From Candidatus Cloacimonas sp. 4484_275 (GTDB lineage: Bacteria > Cloacimonadota > Cloacimonadia > Cloacimonadales > TCS61), in the NCBI GenBank assembly GCA_002085205.1, contig NATF01000093.1:1-7394 (forward strand): a DNA stretch of 7,394 bases, given 5' to 3'. Position 1 is the first letter of the stretch. Every line of letters begins with the position of its first letter. The notes under the pieces were generated by a model that was not told where the DNA came from, did not search any database, and was given only the letters and a program-made list of their open reading frames with translations. Position numbers and translations under genes: made by a program. This document shows positions 1 through 6,576 of this stretch, piece after piece.

Positions 1-590
1 ATTCTGCGGTCAAAATCCATTCCGATAACCATGTCGGTTGTTTTTCCGTTTGGAAGGGTTCGCAATTTGCCTTTATATTTATTTCCGTCTAATTTATCGT
101 AAGGAAGGGCAATTAGAGTAAATTCTTTTTTCGCAAAAATGCTCTTTTCCAAATCGTCCGGCACGGGTCGAAACATATTATCGGTAAAAAGAGCGGTGAG
201 AGCTTTATCCGTAATTGTCTTTACCGGCAAAGCATAAGCGGAATCCGCTCCCAAAACCCGATTGGTGACAAAAAGTTCGCTTTTCGTCTCAATTGTTTTC
301 AAGGCGTCTTCCAAAATCATATCGAATGTTTCGGGTTCCAAAGGAATATTATTCGGCGAATCCCAATCGATTTTATGTTTGCTTTCGGGATGCTGAACTA
401 TCAAAGTATCTTTGGGACTGCGACCGGTGGAATCCGTGGGAGTCCAAGTAACCAAAGCGCCATTTGCCGAGACCAGCGCTTCTTTATTATCGACCGCTTT
501 TTTTATCAGCGTTTTTCTATCCAAATCGATAAACAGCCGCGGAAAATTTTTTAAAATGGAATTTAATCGGTTTTTAAGATCGTTTTTCAT
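1..590 (-). CDS. pckA: Phosphoenolpyruvate carboxykinase (ATP), N-terminal part, cut by window edge
   Basis: This minus-strand frame is open from the ATG at 590 to the window edge and gives 196 codons; the C-terminal two thirds lie outside. ATP-dependent PEPCK interconverts oxaloacetate plus ATP with PEP, CO2 and ADP in the cytosol; in fermenters it may run toward oxaloacetate. The best marker is STGRSPKD at residues 54-61, the substrate-binding arginine loop of ATP-type PEPCKs, followed by TLIV. A second block around residues 106-142 (LFVTNRVLGAD, then TALFTDNMFRPV) matches the family's FV...GA...F..NMF.RP region. The remaining N-terminal text (ALPYDKLD, MDFDRR) fits a PEPCK subfamily different from the E. 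coli type. The P-loop and metal-binding residues would be in the missing part. A GGAG Shine-Dalgarno at 597-600, six bases before the ATG, supports the start. No internal defect is seen. Confidence 0.87.
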   Translation of the reverse strand, partial: MKNDLKNRLNSILKNFPRLFIDLDRKTLIKKAVDNKEALVSANGALVTWTPTDSTGRSPKDTLIVQHPESKHKIDWDSPNNIPLEPETFDMILEDALKTIETKSELFVTNRVLGADSAYALPVKTITDKALTALFTDNMFRPVPDDLEKSIFAKKEFTLIALPYDKLDGNKYKGKLRTLPNGKTTDMVIGMDFDRR

Positions 591-724
591 TATTATCTCC
601 GTATTCAAAATATAATAGAAATTTTTGCATAAATAAAAGAACTATTATTTTTTTTTAAGAGGGTTGAATAAAAAATTTCAACAGGTAATAAAAGGTGAAA
701 ATTGGAAAAATTTATATTATTGGG
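591..724 (-). promoter_or_regulatory. Upstream region of pckA
   Basis: This very AT-rich gap lies between the pckA start and the terminator of the rplU-rpmA operon. It holds the pckA Shine-Dalgarno (GGAG, 597-600) and should hold its promoter. A TATTAT hexamer on the minus strand at 612-617 is a possible -10 box, but I see no good -35 at the usual distance. No convincing gene was found; the reading frame crossing 605-811 on the minus strand starts inside rpmA in another frame and resembles nothing. Confidence 0.35.
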
Positions 725-755
725 AATAAAAAAAAGCAACCTTTTGGTTGCTTTT
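725..755 (-). terminator. Intrinsic terminator of the rng-rplU-rpmA operon
   Basis: A perfect 10-bp inverted repeat (AAAAGCAACC at 732-741, GGTTGCTTTT at 746-755) with a four-base loop is followed on the minus strand by an uninterrupted T-run at 728-735 that overlaps the base of the stem. It begins immediately after the rpmA TAG stop (756-758), the usual arrangement for a rho-independent terminator. The A-rich side of the stem could also give weak termination on the plus strand, but no plus-strand gene ends here. Confidence 0.88.
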
Positions 756-1016
756 CTAAACTCTTTCCGGATAGACGCTGACAAATTTTCTGCCTGCCTT
801 TTTCGTTTCAAATTTAACGAATCCGTCTATGAGACTGTAAATTGTGTAATCTTTTCCGATGCCGACATTTGAACCTTTATGAATTTTGGTTCCTCTTTGT
901 CGGACAATAATATTTCCGGCTAATACTTTTTCGCCGCCGTATTTTTTCACGCCCAAATATTGGGGATTGCTGTCTCGTCCGTTTTTACTGCTTCCGACTC
1001 CCTTTTTATGTGCCAT
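756..1016 (-). CDS. rpmA: 50S ribosomal protein L27
   Basis: This 86-residue protein is the large-subunit L27, whose N-terminal tail reaches the peptidyl-transferase centre. It starts MAHKKGVGSSKNGRDSNPQY, the family signature, and continues with GNIIVRQRGTK and GRKFVSVYPERV, so it is full length. It has no leader of the kind that Firmicutes L27 carries and removes with the Prp protease, which argues against that phylum. A strong GGAGGA Shine-Dalgarno (1021-1026) sits five bases upstream of the ATG. It lies 15 bases downstream of rplU and is the last gene of the operon before the terminator. No anomaly is visible. Confidence 0.97.
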   Translation of the reverse strand: MAHKKGVGSSKNGRDSNPQYLGVKKYGGEKVLAGNIIVRQRGTKIHKGSNVGIGKDYTIYSLIDGFVKFETKKAGRKFVSVYPERV

Positions 1017-1031
1017 ATTTTCCTCCAGCGG

Positions 1032-1346
1032 TTAGTTGACTATCTCTTTGATTTTGATTTTTGTATAGTTTTGTCTGTGACCTTGTTTCTTCTGATAGCC
1101 TTTTCTTCTTTTCTTTTTGAATACGATAATTTTCTTTTCTTTTTCGTGAGCCAAAACTTCGGCAATCACTTTTGCATTCTCAACGGTAGGATGACCGATG
1201 ATTTTGTCTTTTCCGTTATCCAAAATAAGAATTCTGTCTATTTCTATTTCAGAACCCACTTCCAGGTTTTTCAAATACGGAACCTTCAAAGTCTGGTCTT
1301 TTTCGACCTTGAACTGTTCACCTTTAAAATCCACTATAGCAAACAT
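1032..1346 (-). CDS. rplU: 50S ribosomal protein L21
   Basis: This 104-residue protein is the large-subunit L21, which binds 23S rRNA. The N-terminus (MFAIVDFKGEQFKVEKDQ) matches the family's MYAVI..GGKQY.V opening. The C-terminal basic block KKIIVFKKKRRKGYQKKQGH, then RQ.YT.IKI, is the L21 signature. Length is normal. A GGAGAG Shine-Dalgarno at 1351-1356 precedes the ATG. The gene sits 62 bases after rng and 15 before rpmA; rplU-rpmA pairing is near-universal and an adjacent RNase E/G gene is common in several phyla. I see no separate promoter or terminator in the 62-base gap, only a weak 6-bp stem at 1363-1376, so co-transcription with rng is likely. Confidence 0.97.
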   Translation of the reverse strand: MFAIVDFKGEQFKVEKDQTLKVPYLKNLEVGSEIEIDRILILDNGKDKIIGHPTVENAKVIAEVLAHEKEKKIIVFKKKRRKGYQKKQGHRQNYTKIKIKEIVN

Positions 1347-1408
1347 TTTATCTCTCCACTAATATCTTTATTTAAAGAAAAACAAAAAGATTTTGCTCGG
1401 TTTTAATG

Positions 1409-2788
1409 TCAAGCATTATATTTGGTTGTTATATCTTCATTATTTTCAAGAGAATAGATTTTAAATTTATCTTGCGCAATCTTACTGTCACCGATAATTT
1501 CCAGTTTGTTATCGACATCCTTCAAAAGTTCGGGATTATTTTCAAAAAATTCTTTCACATTTGGGTTTACCACAATCTTCAGCGGCATTTTTTTGTTTTT
1601 TGCCCGGTCTCTTTTCAAAAAACTCTTTAACACTTGCAACACTTCCTCTTTGTCCTTTTCCCGTTTCATATCGATGAAATCGATAACCATTATTCCGCTC
1701 AAATCTCTCAATCGGATTTGACGAGCGATTTCATAAGCCGCTTCCATATTTGTTTTTTTTATCGTATCGTCGTAATTTTTCTTTCCGGTAAAACTGCCGG
1801 TATTTACATCGATGGCAACCAATGCTTCCGTTTGTTGAATGAGAATATTTCCGCCGCTGGGAAGAAAAACTTTCGATTGGAAAATCGTTTCCATCTCCTT
1901 TTCGATTCCGTAAGCGTCGAAAATGGGAGAATCTTCCTGATAAAGTTCGATTCTTTGAATAAGTTCCGGAGAAATATCTTTCAAACGAGAAATAATTTTG
2001 TTGCGCATATTTTTGTCGTCGATAATCAATCTGTCCACATTCGAACTGAACAAATCGCGAATTAAAGTATATGAAAGGTCGTTTTCATCAAAAATACAAA
2101 CAGGCGGTTTCGCGTATTTTATCTGCTTTTCAATCAATTTCCAAGTTTTAAAAAGACCGTTATATTCCTGAGCAAATTCCTCTTCCGTGTTTCCCTCGGA
2201 TTCCGTGCGCACAATTAAACCGATGTTCGGATGTTTGATTTTTTTCAGAATTTTTTTTGAGAGACGATCTTTTTGGAAATGGCAATTCGGTTGCCGTTGG
2301 GGATAAACACCAAGAATTTTCCGGGAAGCGATATTTTCCCGGTTTTTGGAAATGGCGATTCGGTTGCCGTTGGGGATAAACACCAAGAATTTTCCGGGAA
2401 GCGATATTTTCCCGGTAAGCCTTGCTCCTTTTTTTCCTAACGGATCTTTGGTTACCTGAACAACTATCACTTCTTGATGAGGGTGAAGAATGCTTTCTAT
2501 CTTTGAAGAGTCTTTCCCCATTTTGATTTTTTTTTCACCGAAAAGAAATTTGGGATTTATATCCTTGTAATGCAAAAAAGCGGTACGACTGAGACCGACA
2601 TCAATGAAAGCCGCTCCCATTCCCGGCAAAACATCTTTCACAATTCCTTTGTAAATATTGCCGACCATCACATTTTGATTTTTCTTTTCGGCAAAAATTT
2701 CCACCAACTTGTTGTTTTCCAAAATAGCGATTCTTTTCTCAAACGGATGAGAATTAACAATTATTTCATTTAATATTTTTTCCTTCAT
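1409..2788 (-). CDS. rng: Ribonuclease G/E family endoribonuclease, rearranged (internal duplication and missing zinc-link segment)
   Basis: This 459-residue protein belongs to the RNase E/G family, which cuts single-stranded RNA in rRNA maturation and mRNA decay. An S1-type RNA-binding region spans about residues 38-125 (VGNIYKGIVKDVLPGMGAAF, then QVTKDPLGKKGARLT). The catalytic domain keeps both metal-binding aspartates: AIDVNTG (D327) and VIDFID (D370). Two things are abnormal. Residues 149-172 come from a second, frame-shifted reading of a 73-bp tandem repeat at 2270-2415; the frame returns afterwards at KDRLSKK. After LKRDRAKNK (about residue 399) the chain jumps straight to LKIVVNPNV, so the usual block with ELGLVEMTRKR and the CPxCxGxG zinc link, roughly 60 residues, is absent. 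In E. coli the zinc link holds the dimer together, so quaternary structure and activity are doubtful. An in-frame stop four codons upstream fixes ATG 2788 as the first possible ATG; no clear Shine-Dalgarno is present. First gene of the rplU-rpmA operon. Confidence 0.9.
   Translation of the reverse strand: MKEKILNEIIVNSHPFEKRIAILENNKLVEIFAEKKNQNVMVGNIYKGIVKDVLPGMGAAFIDVGLSRTAFLHYKDINPKFLFGEKKIKMGKDSSKIESILHPHQEVIVVQVTKDPLGKKGARLTGKISLPGKFLVFIPNGNRIAISKNRENIASRKILGVYPQRQPNCHFQKDRLSKKILKKIKHPNIGLIVRTESEGNTEEEFAQEYNGLFKTWKLIEKQIKYAKPPVCIFDENDLSYTLIRDLFSSNVDRLIIDDKNMRNKIISRLKDISPELIQRIELYQEDSPIFDAYGIEKEMETIFQSKVFLPSGGNILIQQTEALVAIDVNTGSFTGKKNYDDTIKKTNMEAAYEIARQIRLRDLSGIMVIDFIDMKREKDKEEVLQVLKSFLKRDRAKNKKMPLKIVVNPNVKEFFENNPELLKDVDNKLEIIGDSKIAQDKFKIYSLENNEDITTKYNA
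2270..2415. repeat. 73-bp direct tandem duplication inside rng
   Basis: Two adjacent copies, 2270-2342 and 2343-2415, differ at one base (A at 2284, G at 2357 on the plus strand). Each encodes the stretch from GKISLPGKFLVFIPN to about AISK when read in the rng frame. The first-read copy (2343-2415) is in frame, while the second is read one base out and gives unrelated residues. Seventy-three is not a multiple of three, but the frame is correct on both sides. The simplest ancestor has one copy ending in six A's on the coding strand (ISKKDRLSKK), where both present copies have five. Confidence 0.95.
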
Positions 2789-3017
2789 AGTTAAAAATTA
2801 AGCGCTTAAAAAGCATTTATATCGTCAAGCATTTTCTTTTTTCTTCCTAAAAATTAAAATAATAAAAATCTCCGAAATTGGGAATAGGAACTCCAAATGA
2901 AGACGATTTTGCTTATTTGTCGAGAAGCCGTAAAAGATATTTGACAATTTGGAAAGATAACTAAATTTTTGCCTGTGTTTTTTAAATCAATTTTTCAAAA
3001 GAAAGAAAGAGGGTAAA
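2789..3017. promoter_or_regulatory. Divergent intergenic region between rng and the hypothetical-hutU pair
   Basis: This 229-base AT-rich gap must carry promoters in both directions. On the plus strand a perfect TTGACA (-35 consensus) lies at 2941-2946; the best -10 nearby is a poor TAAATT at 2962-2967 with a short 15-base spacer. The plus-strand gene has a good Shine-Dalgarno, AGAGGG at 3008-3013, four bases before its ATG. On the minus strand a TTGACG sequence (2823-2828) and a TATAAA (2817-2822) lie close together and do not form a properly spaced pair. No coding sequence or RNA gene is recognised in the gap. Confidence 0.4.
2798..2809. promoter_or_regulatory. 12-bp perfect palindrome just upstream of rng
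   Basis: TTAAGCGCTTAA is perfectly self-complementary and ends nine bases before the rng ATG, where a Shine-Dalgarno would be expected but is not seen. It could be an operator or a cleavage-sensitive element in the rng leader (E. coli RNase E regulates its own mRNA through the 5' leader), or merely chance in AT-rich DNA. No second copy was noticed in the window. Confidence 0.25.
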
Positions 3018-3833
3018 ATGTTTTATCATGAAATAATCGATAAGTTGATGAAAGAAGAGGAAAATAACATCAACAGGATGTACTTGCAAGAGATTAAATT
3101 GAAATGGGAACATTTTGAACAAACTGCTGCGGAAAACAAAGAAAGCAACGAAGAGCTCACAAAAGCACTTAACGATTTTGCCAAAATGATTTCCAACAAA
3201 AAATTCAAATACAGCCAGGCTTCCCGAAAAGGATTCAAAAAAAATTCAATGGTTTTTTCTCCTTTGTATTTGGCAAATGTTGTCTCCATTTTTATCGAAA
3301 GAAGCGGAATTTTGGAACATAAAGGAATCAATTGGGGATTTCAATCGTTTAGCACCAATCTCAAATTTAATCCCAAAAATCTTTGTTCGATTGAAAAAGA
3401 CCCCGGTTATGAATTTTCCGATTCACCGGAATTTCTACAATTGGCTCAAAAAATGGATTTTCAATTTCGTATTCGCGGGAAAAGAAATTTTAAAAAGTAT
3501 GAAATTACCTTGCCGCTTCTGGTTTTTCACATCGTTAAAAATCTGACTAACGAAGATTTTATCAGATTTGATTATTACGCCAAAATTGCCAAAAACACAT
3601 TTGAAAAATCCCGCTCGATTATCATCACGGAAACGCTTGATACCGATTATGTTCCCGAACTCAGTAACTCGCCCGTCGATGTAATTTTTATCCTCAGAAA
3701 ACAACAAAAAGCAAAAACCGAAGAGGAAATTTCTTTGGATGTGATTGATGCCATCGAGAAAAAAATCTTGGATTTCATCCACGAAAAAGAAGAAAAAAGC
3801 GAAGCCTACAAAAACACAGGAATAATAGAATAA
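3018..3833 (+). CDS. Uncharacterised protein, probably co-transcribed with hutU
   Basis: I do not recognise this 271-residue protein. The first 60 residues are rich in K and E with regular hydrophobic spacing, which suggests a helical or coiled-coil N-terminus. The middle (about 85-215) is mixed alpha/beta in character, with segments such as SPLYLANVVSIFIE, INWGFQSFSTNLKF and TLPLLVFHIVKNL. The C-terminus (about 235-262) is again charged and helical. There is no signal peptide, no membrane helix, no cysteine motif and only one cysteine, so it is likely cytosolic. The ATG has a good AGAGGG ribosome-binding site, and base and codon use resemble hutU, so it is a real gene of this genome. It ends 12 bases before hutU, with the hutU Shine-Dalgarno (GGAGA, 3836-3840) in the gap, which supports a shared transcript. 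A role in histidine or urocanate metabolism would be guilt by association only. Whether it is internally deleted like its neighbours cannot be judged. Confidence 0.8.
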   Translation: MFYHEIIDKLMKEEENNINRMYLQEIKLKWEHFEQTAAENKESNEELTKALNDFAKMISNKKFKYSQASRKGFKKNSMVFSPLYLANVVSIFIERSGILEHKGINWGFQSFSTNLKFNPKNLCSIEKDPGYEFSDSPEFLQLAQKMDFQFRIRGKRNFKKYEITLPLLVFHIVKNLTNEDFIRFDYYAKIAKNTFEKSRSIIITETLDTDYVPELSNSPVDVIFILRKQQKAKTEEEISLDVIDAIEKKILDFIHEKEEKSEAYKNTGIIE

Positions 3834-3845
3834 ACGGAGAATTTT

Positions 3846-5810
3846 ATGAATAACACCGATATTTCAAAAGCCATGAAAATAAAATTGGAAAATACGCTTC
3901 CACCCTATCCGAAATTTGTGGAAGGAATTAGAAGAGCTCCCAAAAGAGAAATGAAACTTAACCGTCGGGAAATTGAATTAGCTTTGAAAAATGCTTTGCG
4001 CTATGTTCCCGAAGAATTGCACGAAAAATTGGCACCGGAATTTTTGGAAGAACTTCTCACTCACGGTCATATTTACGGTTATCGTTTTCGTCCCGAAGGC
4101 AGAATTTACGGTAAACCTATCGACGAATACAAAGGAAAATGTCTGGAAGGAAAAGCTTTTCAGGTGATGATCGATAACAATTTGGATTTTGAAACGGCTC
4201 TTTATCCTTATGAACTCGTCACTTACGGCGAAACCGGTTCCGTTTGTCAAAATTGGATGCAATATCGATTGATCAAAAAATATTTGGAAAATCTTACGCA
4301 TGAAAACACTCTTGTTGTGGAAAGCGGTCATCCGCTCGGACTTTTCAAATCGCGTCCGGAAGCTCCTCGCGTGATCATGACCAACGGACTCATGGTCGGC
4401 ATGTTCGATAATCAGGAAGATTTTAATCGAGCCAACGCGCTCGGAGTCGCCAATTACGGACAAATGACCGCCGGCGGTTGGATGTATATCGGCCCGCAGG
4501 GAATTGTGCACGGAACTTATAACACGATTTTAATTGCCGGAAGAATGAAACTCGGTGTTCCGCAAGACGGAGATTTGCGCGGAAAATTGTTTGTGTCTTC
4601 CGGACTCGGCGGAATGAGCGGAGCGCAACCGAAAGCCGTGGAGATAGCAAACGGTGTCGGCATTTTTGCCGAAGTGGATTTTTCGCGAATAGAAACCAGA
4701 CACAAACAAGGTTGGGTGAGCGAAATCACCGATTCGCCGAAGAAGGCGTTCCAAACAGCCCGAGAATTTCTCAAAAAGAAAGAGAGTATTTCCATTGCTT
4801 ATCACGGTAATATTGTCGATTTGCTCGAATACGCCGTTAAGGAAAAAATTCACATTGATCTTTTATCCGACCAGACTTCTTGTCACGCCGTTTACGAAGG
4901 CGGATATTGCCCGCAAGGGCTCACTTTTGAAGAAAGAACGGAAATGTTGGCAAACAACAGAGAAAAATTTATCGAGCTCGTAAATAAGTCGCTGCGAAAA
5001 CATTTTGATGCCATCAAAAGTTTGGTCGAACAAGGTTCATATTTCTTTGACTACGGAAACAGTTTTATGAAAGCGGTTTTTGATGCCGGCGTAAAAGAAA
5101 TTTCCAAAAACGGAAAAGATACCTACGAAGGTTTTATATTCCCCAGTTATGTGGAAGATATTCTCGGTCCGGAGCTTTTTGATTACGGATACGGTCCTTT
5201 CCGTTGGGTTTGTCTTTCCGGGAAAGAAGAAGATTTGATTAAAACCGATAAAGCTGCCGCCGAATGTATAAATCCTAACAGAAGATATCAAGACAGAGAT
5301 AATTATATTTGGGTGCGCGACGCGATGAAAAACAAACTCGTGGTAGGTACGCAAGCGCGCATTCTTTATCAGGATGCGCAAGGTCGTCTGGCAATCGCAC
5401 TCAAATTCAATGAAATGGTCAGAAAGGGAGAAGTCGGTCAAACTTCCAACATCAAAGACGGCTCGAATGTAATGGCGGAAATGGCAACACAATGTTATGC
5501 CGGAAATGCGGCGCGCGGAATGAGTTTGGTTACGCTCCACAACGGCGGCGGAGTAGGAATCGGAAAAGTTATCAACGGCGGTTTCGGAATGGTTCTGGAC
5601 GGTAGCAAAAGAGTTGATAACATTTTAAAATCGGCATTCCCGTGGGATGTGATGGGAGGAGTTGCGCGCCGTGCTTGGGCGAGAAATGAAAATTCAATTT
5701 CCACCGTAATCGAACATAACGAAAAATTTGCCGAAACCGACCACATTACCCTTCCTTTTATTCCTAAAGAAGGTTTGGTGGAAAAACTGGTAGAAGAAAA
5801 ATTGAAATAA
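3846..5810 (+). CDS. hutU: Urocanate hydratase (urocanase), long eukaryote-like form, apparently missing a conserved segment
   Basis: Urocanase hydrates urocanate to imidazolonepropionate, the second step of histidine degradation, using tightly bound NAD+ as an electrophile. The identity is clear: YGQMTAGGWMYIGPQGIVHGT at 204-224, the NAD-binding loop SGLGGMSGAQPKA at 252-264, ETRHKQGW at 283-290, SDQTSCH at 341-347, GPFRWVCLSG at 450-459 and LHNGGGVGIGKVINGGFG near 564-581. At 654 residues it belongs to the long class that includes the vertebrate enzyme, not the roughly 555-residue Pseudomonas class. As in that class, the position of the Pseudomonas catalytic-region cysteine (ARICW) reads ARILY. 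The oddity is at residues 531-532 (5436-5441): NEMVRKGEVG runs straight into QTSNIKDGS. In both classes about 20 residues with RDHxD and SP.RE lie between these points. The loss is in frame, but activity is doubtful. ATG 3846 has a proper GGAGA site. The stop codon overlaps the next gene. Confidence 0.95.
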   Translation: MNNTDISKAMKIKLENTLPPYPKFVEGIRRAPKREMKLNRREIELALKNALRYVPEELHEKLAPEFLEELLTHGHIYGYRFRPEGRIYGKPIDEYKGKCLEGKAFQVMIDNNLDFETALYPYELVTYGETGSVCQNWMQYRLIKKYLENLTHENTLVVESGHPLGLFKSRPEAPRVIMTNGLMVGMFDNQEDFNRANALGVANYGQMTAGGWMYIGPQGIVHGTYNTILIAGRMKLGVPQDGDLRGKLFVSSGLGGMSGAQPKAVEIANGVGIFAEVDFSRIETRHKQGWVSEITDSPKKAFQTAREFLKKKESISIAYHGNIVDLLEYAVKEKIHIDLLSDQTSCHAVYEGGYCPQGLTFEERTEMLANNREKFIELVNKSLRKHFDAIKSLVEQGSYFFDYGNSFMKAVFDAGVKEISKNGKDTYEGFIFPSYVEDILGPELFDYGYGPFRWVCLSGKEEDLIKTDKAAAECINPNRRYQDRDNYIWVRDAMKNKLVVGTQARILYQDAQGRLAIALKFNEMVRKGEVGQTSNIKDGSNVMAEMATQCYAGNAARGMSLVTLHNGGGVGIGKVINGGFGMVLDGSKRVDNILKSAFPWDVMGGVARRAWARNENSISTVIEHNEKFAETDHITLPFIPKEGLVEKLVEEKLK

Positions 5811-6576
5811 TGCAGATTTCATTAGCGGAAGATTTACAACGGAAAAAAGCCGATTTATCAGAATTTAAAGATATTGCTATCCGCATTTTATCACATCTGG
5901 ATAATGTCATAACTGGTAAATCAGCATACAATGATTATCTACTTTTGGTCTCGGATTATGCCGGAATACGAAAAAGTCTGAGACCAATAAATTCAAAATT
6001 ATTCATTTTCGATATAGATGAATTTAAAAATGAATATCATAAATTTTCCGAAATCTTACGAAATCTTTCATTGAGAAATTTTAATTTTGGTAAACGAGAT
6101 TATCTTACTATCGATAAAGTTACTTATACTTTGCAGCAATCAATAGGAATAGGTCTCGATTTATTCGTGGAAAGCAATAGCGCCAAAAAGCATGTCGGCA
6201 ACAGATTTGAAGAATTGATTAAAACAATTATCGATAGAATAAATATTTCAAATAAAAAAATCATTCTCAAAATTCCTTACACTTCTAAAGATTTTTATCG
6301 TTGCGAAACCGATTTGGTTATTTCTTCTGATAATATTCTAAAATCATCGTCGGAAAATACCTAAATGATGTTCAAAGAAAAAAAGAAGACAAGATTAGTT
6401 ATACTTTTGTTTCTCATTTATTCATGGTTTATACGAAATTTTTAACAAAACTGGAAGGTGTCTATTTTATCGATTTACCGAAAGCCGCAAAATTACCCGC
6501 TTTTCAGAATTATATTTTTTCTTTTTCAAAATTTCTTTTGGAAGATATCTGGAAGTTGCTCAACCTCGAAGTTTAG
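5810..6576 (+). pseudogene. Type II restriction endonuclease-like gene, broken by an internal deletion and frame change
   Basis: The first part (5810 to about 6356) gives 184 residues before TAA at 6362-6364. The second part continues one frame over from about 6361 to TAG 6576, reading LNDVQRKKEDKISYTFVSHL and ending LLEDIWKLLNLEV. The two halves look like the ends of one restriction endonuclease. The N-terminal half has KKHVGNRFEEL (126-136) and CETDLVIS (165-172), resembling the glutamate and the first aspartate of a PD-(D/E)XK core. The expected E-x-K strand (of the type VSxKTTSKDR) and the link to ..IGIFLNDVQRK are absent, so roughly 40 codons plus a frame change appear to be lost between 6345 and 6365. 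A frameshift alone cannot supply the missing residues. The ATG overlaps the hutU stop (TAATG), with no strong Shine-Dalgarno of its own. It is richer in TTA, ATA and AAT codons than hutU, hinting at transfer. The convergent methyltransferase supports the endonuclease call; specificity is unknown. Confidence 0.65.

Noticed and set aside
412..615. Plus-strand 67-codon frame over the pckA start
   Set aside because: It is antisense to the PEPCK N-terminus with its STGRSPKD motif and good ribosome-binding site.
1363..1376. Inverted repeat TCTTTA/TAAAGA between rng and rplU as a terminator
   Set aside because: It is a six-base A/T stem with a two-base loop and no T-run, too weak to end transcription.
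960..1406. Plus-strand open frame of 148 codons across rplU-rpmA, and similar frames at 1406-1630 and 1634-2065
   Set aside because: They lie wholly opposite strongly recognised minus-strand genes, have no family resemblance, and are antisense shadows.
1408..2833. Ten-base direct repeat GTCAAGCATT at 1408-1417 and 2824-2833, flanking rng
   Set aside because: It looks like a target-site duplication, but many ten-base pairs are expected by chance in a window this size, and rng is a resident operon gene.
3978..5746. Minus-strand open frames opposite hutU (for example 3978-4511 and 5037-5540)
   Set aside because: The plus strand is unambiguous urocanase over the whole stretch; the antisense frames have no recognisable motifs and arise from its codon bias.
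6340..6364. Simple programmed frameshift joining the two endonuclease halves
   Set aside because: No slippery heptamer is present, and changing frame would still leave the E-x-K strand absent.
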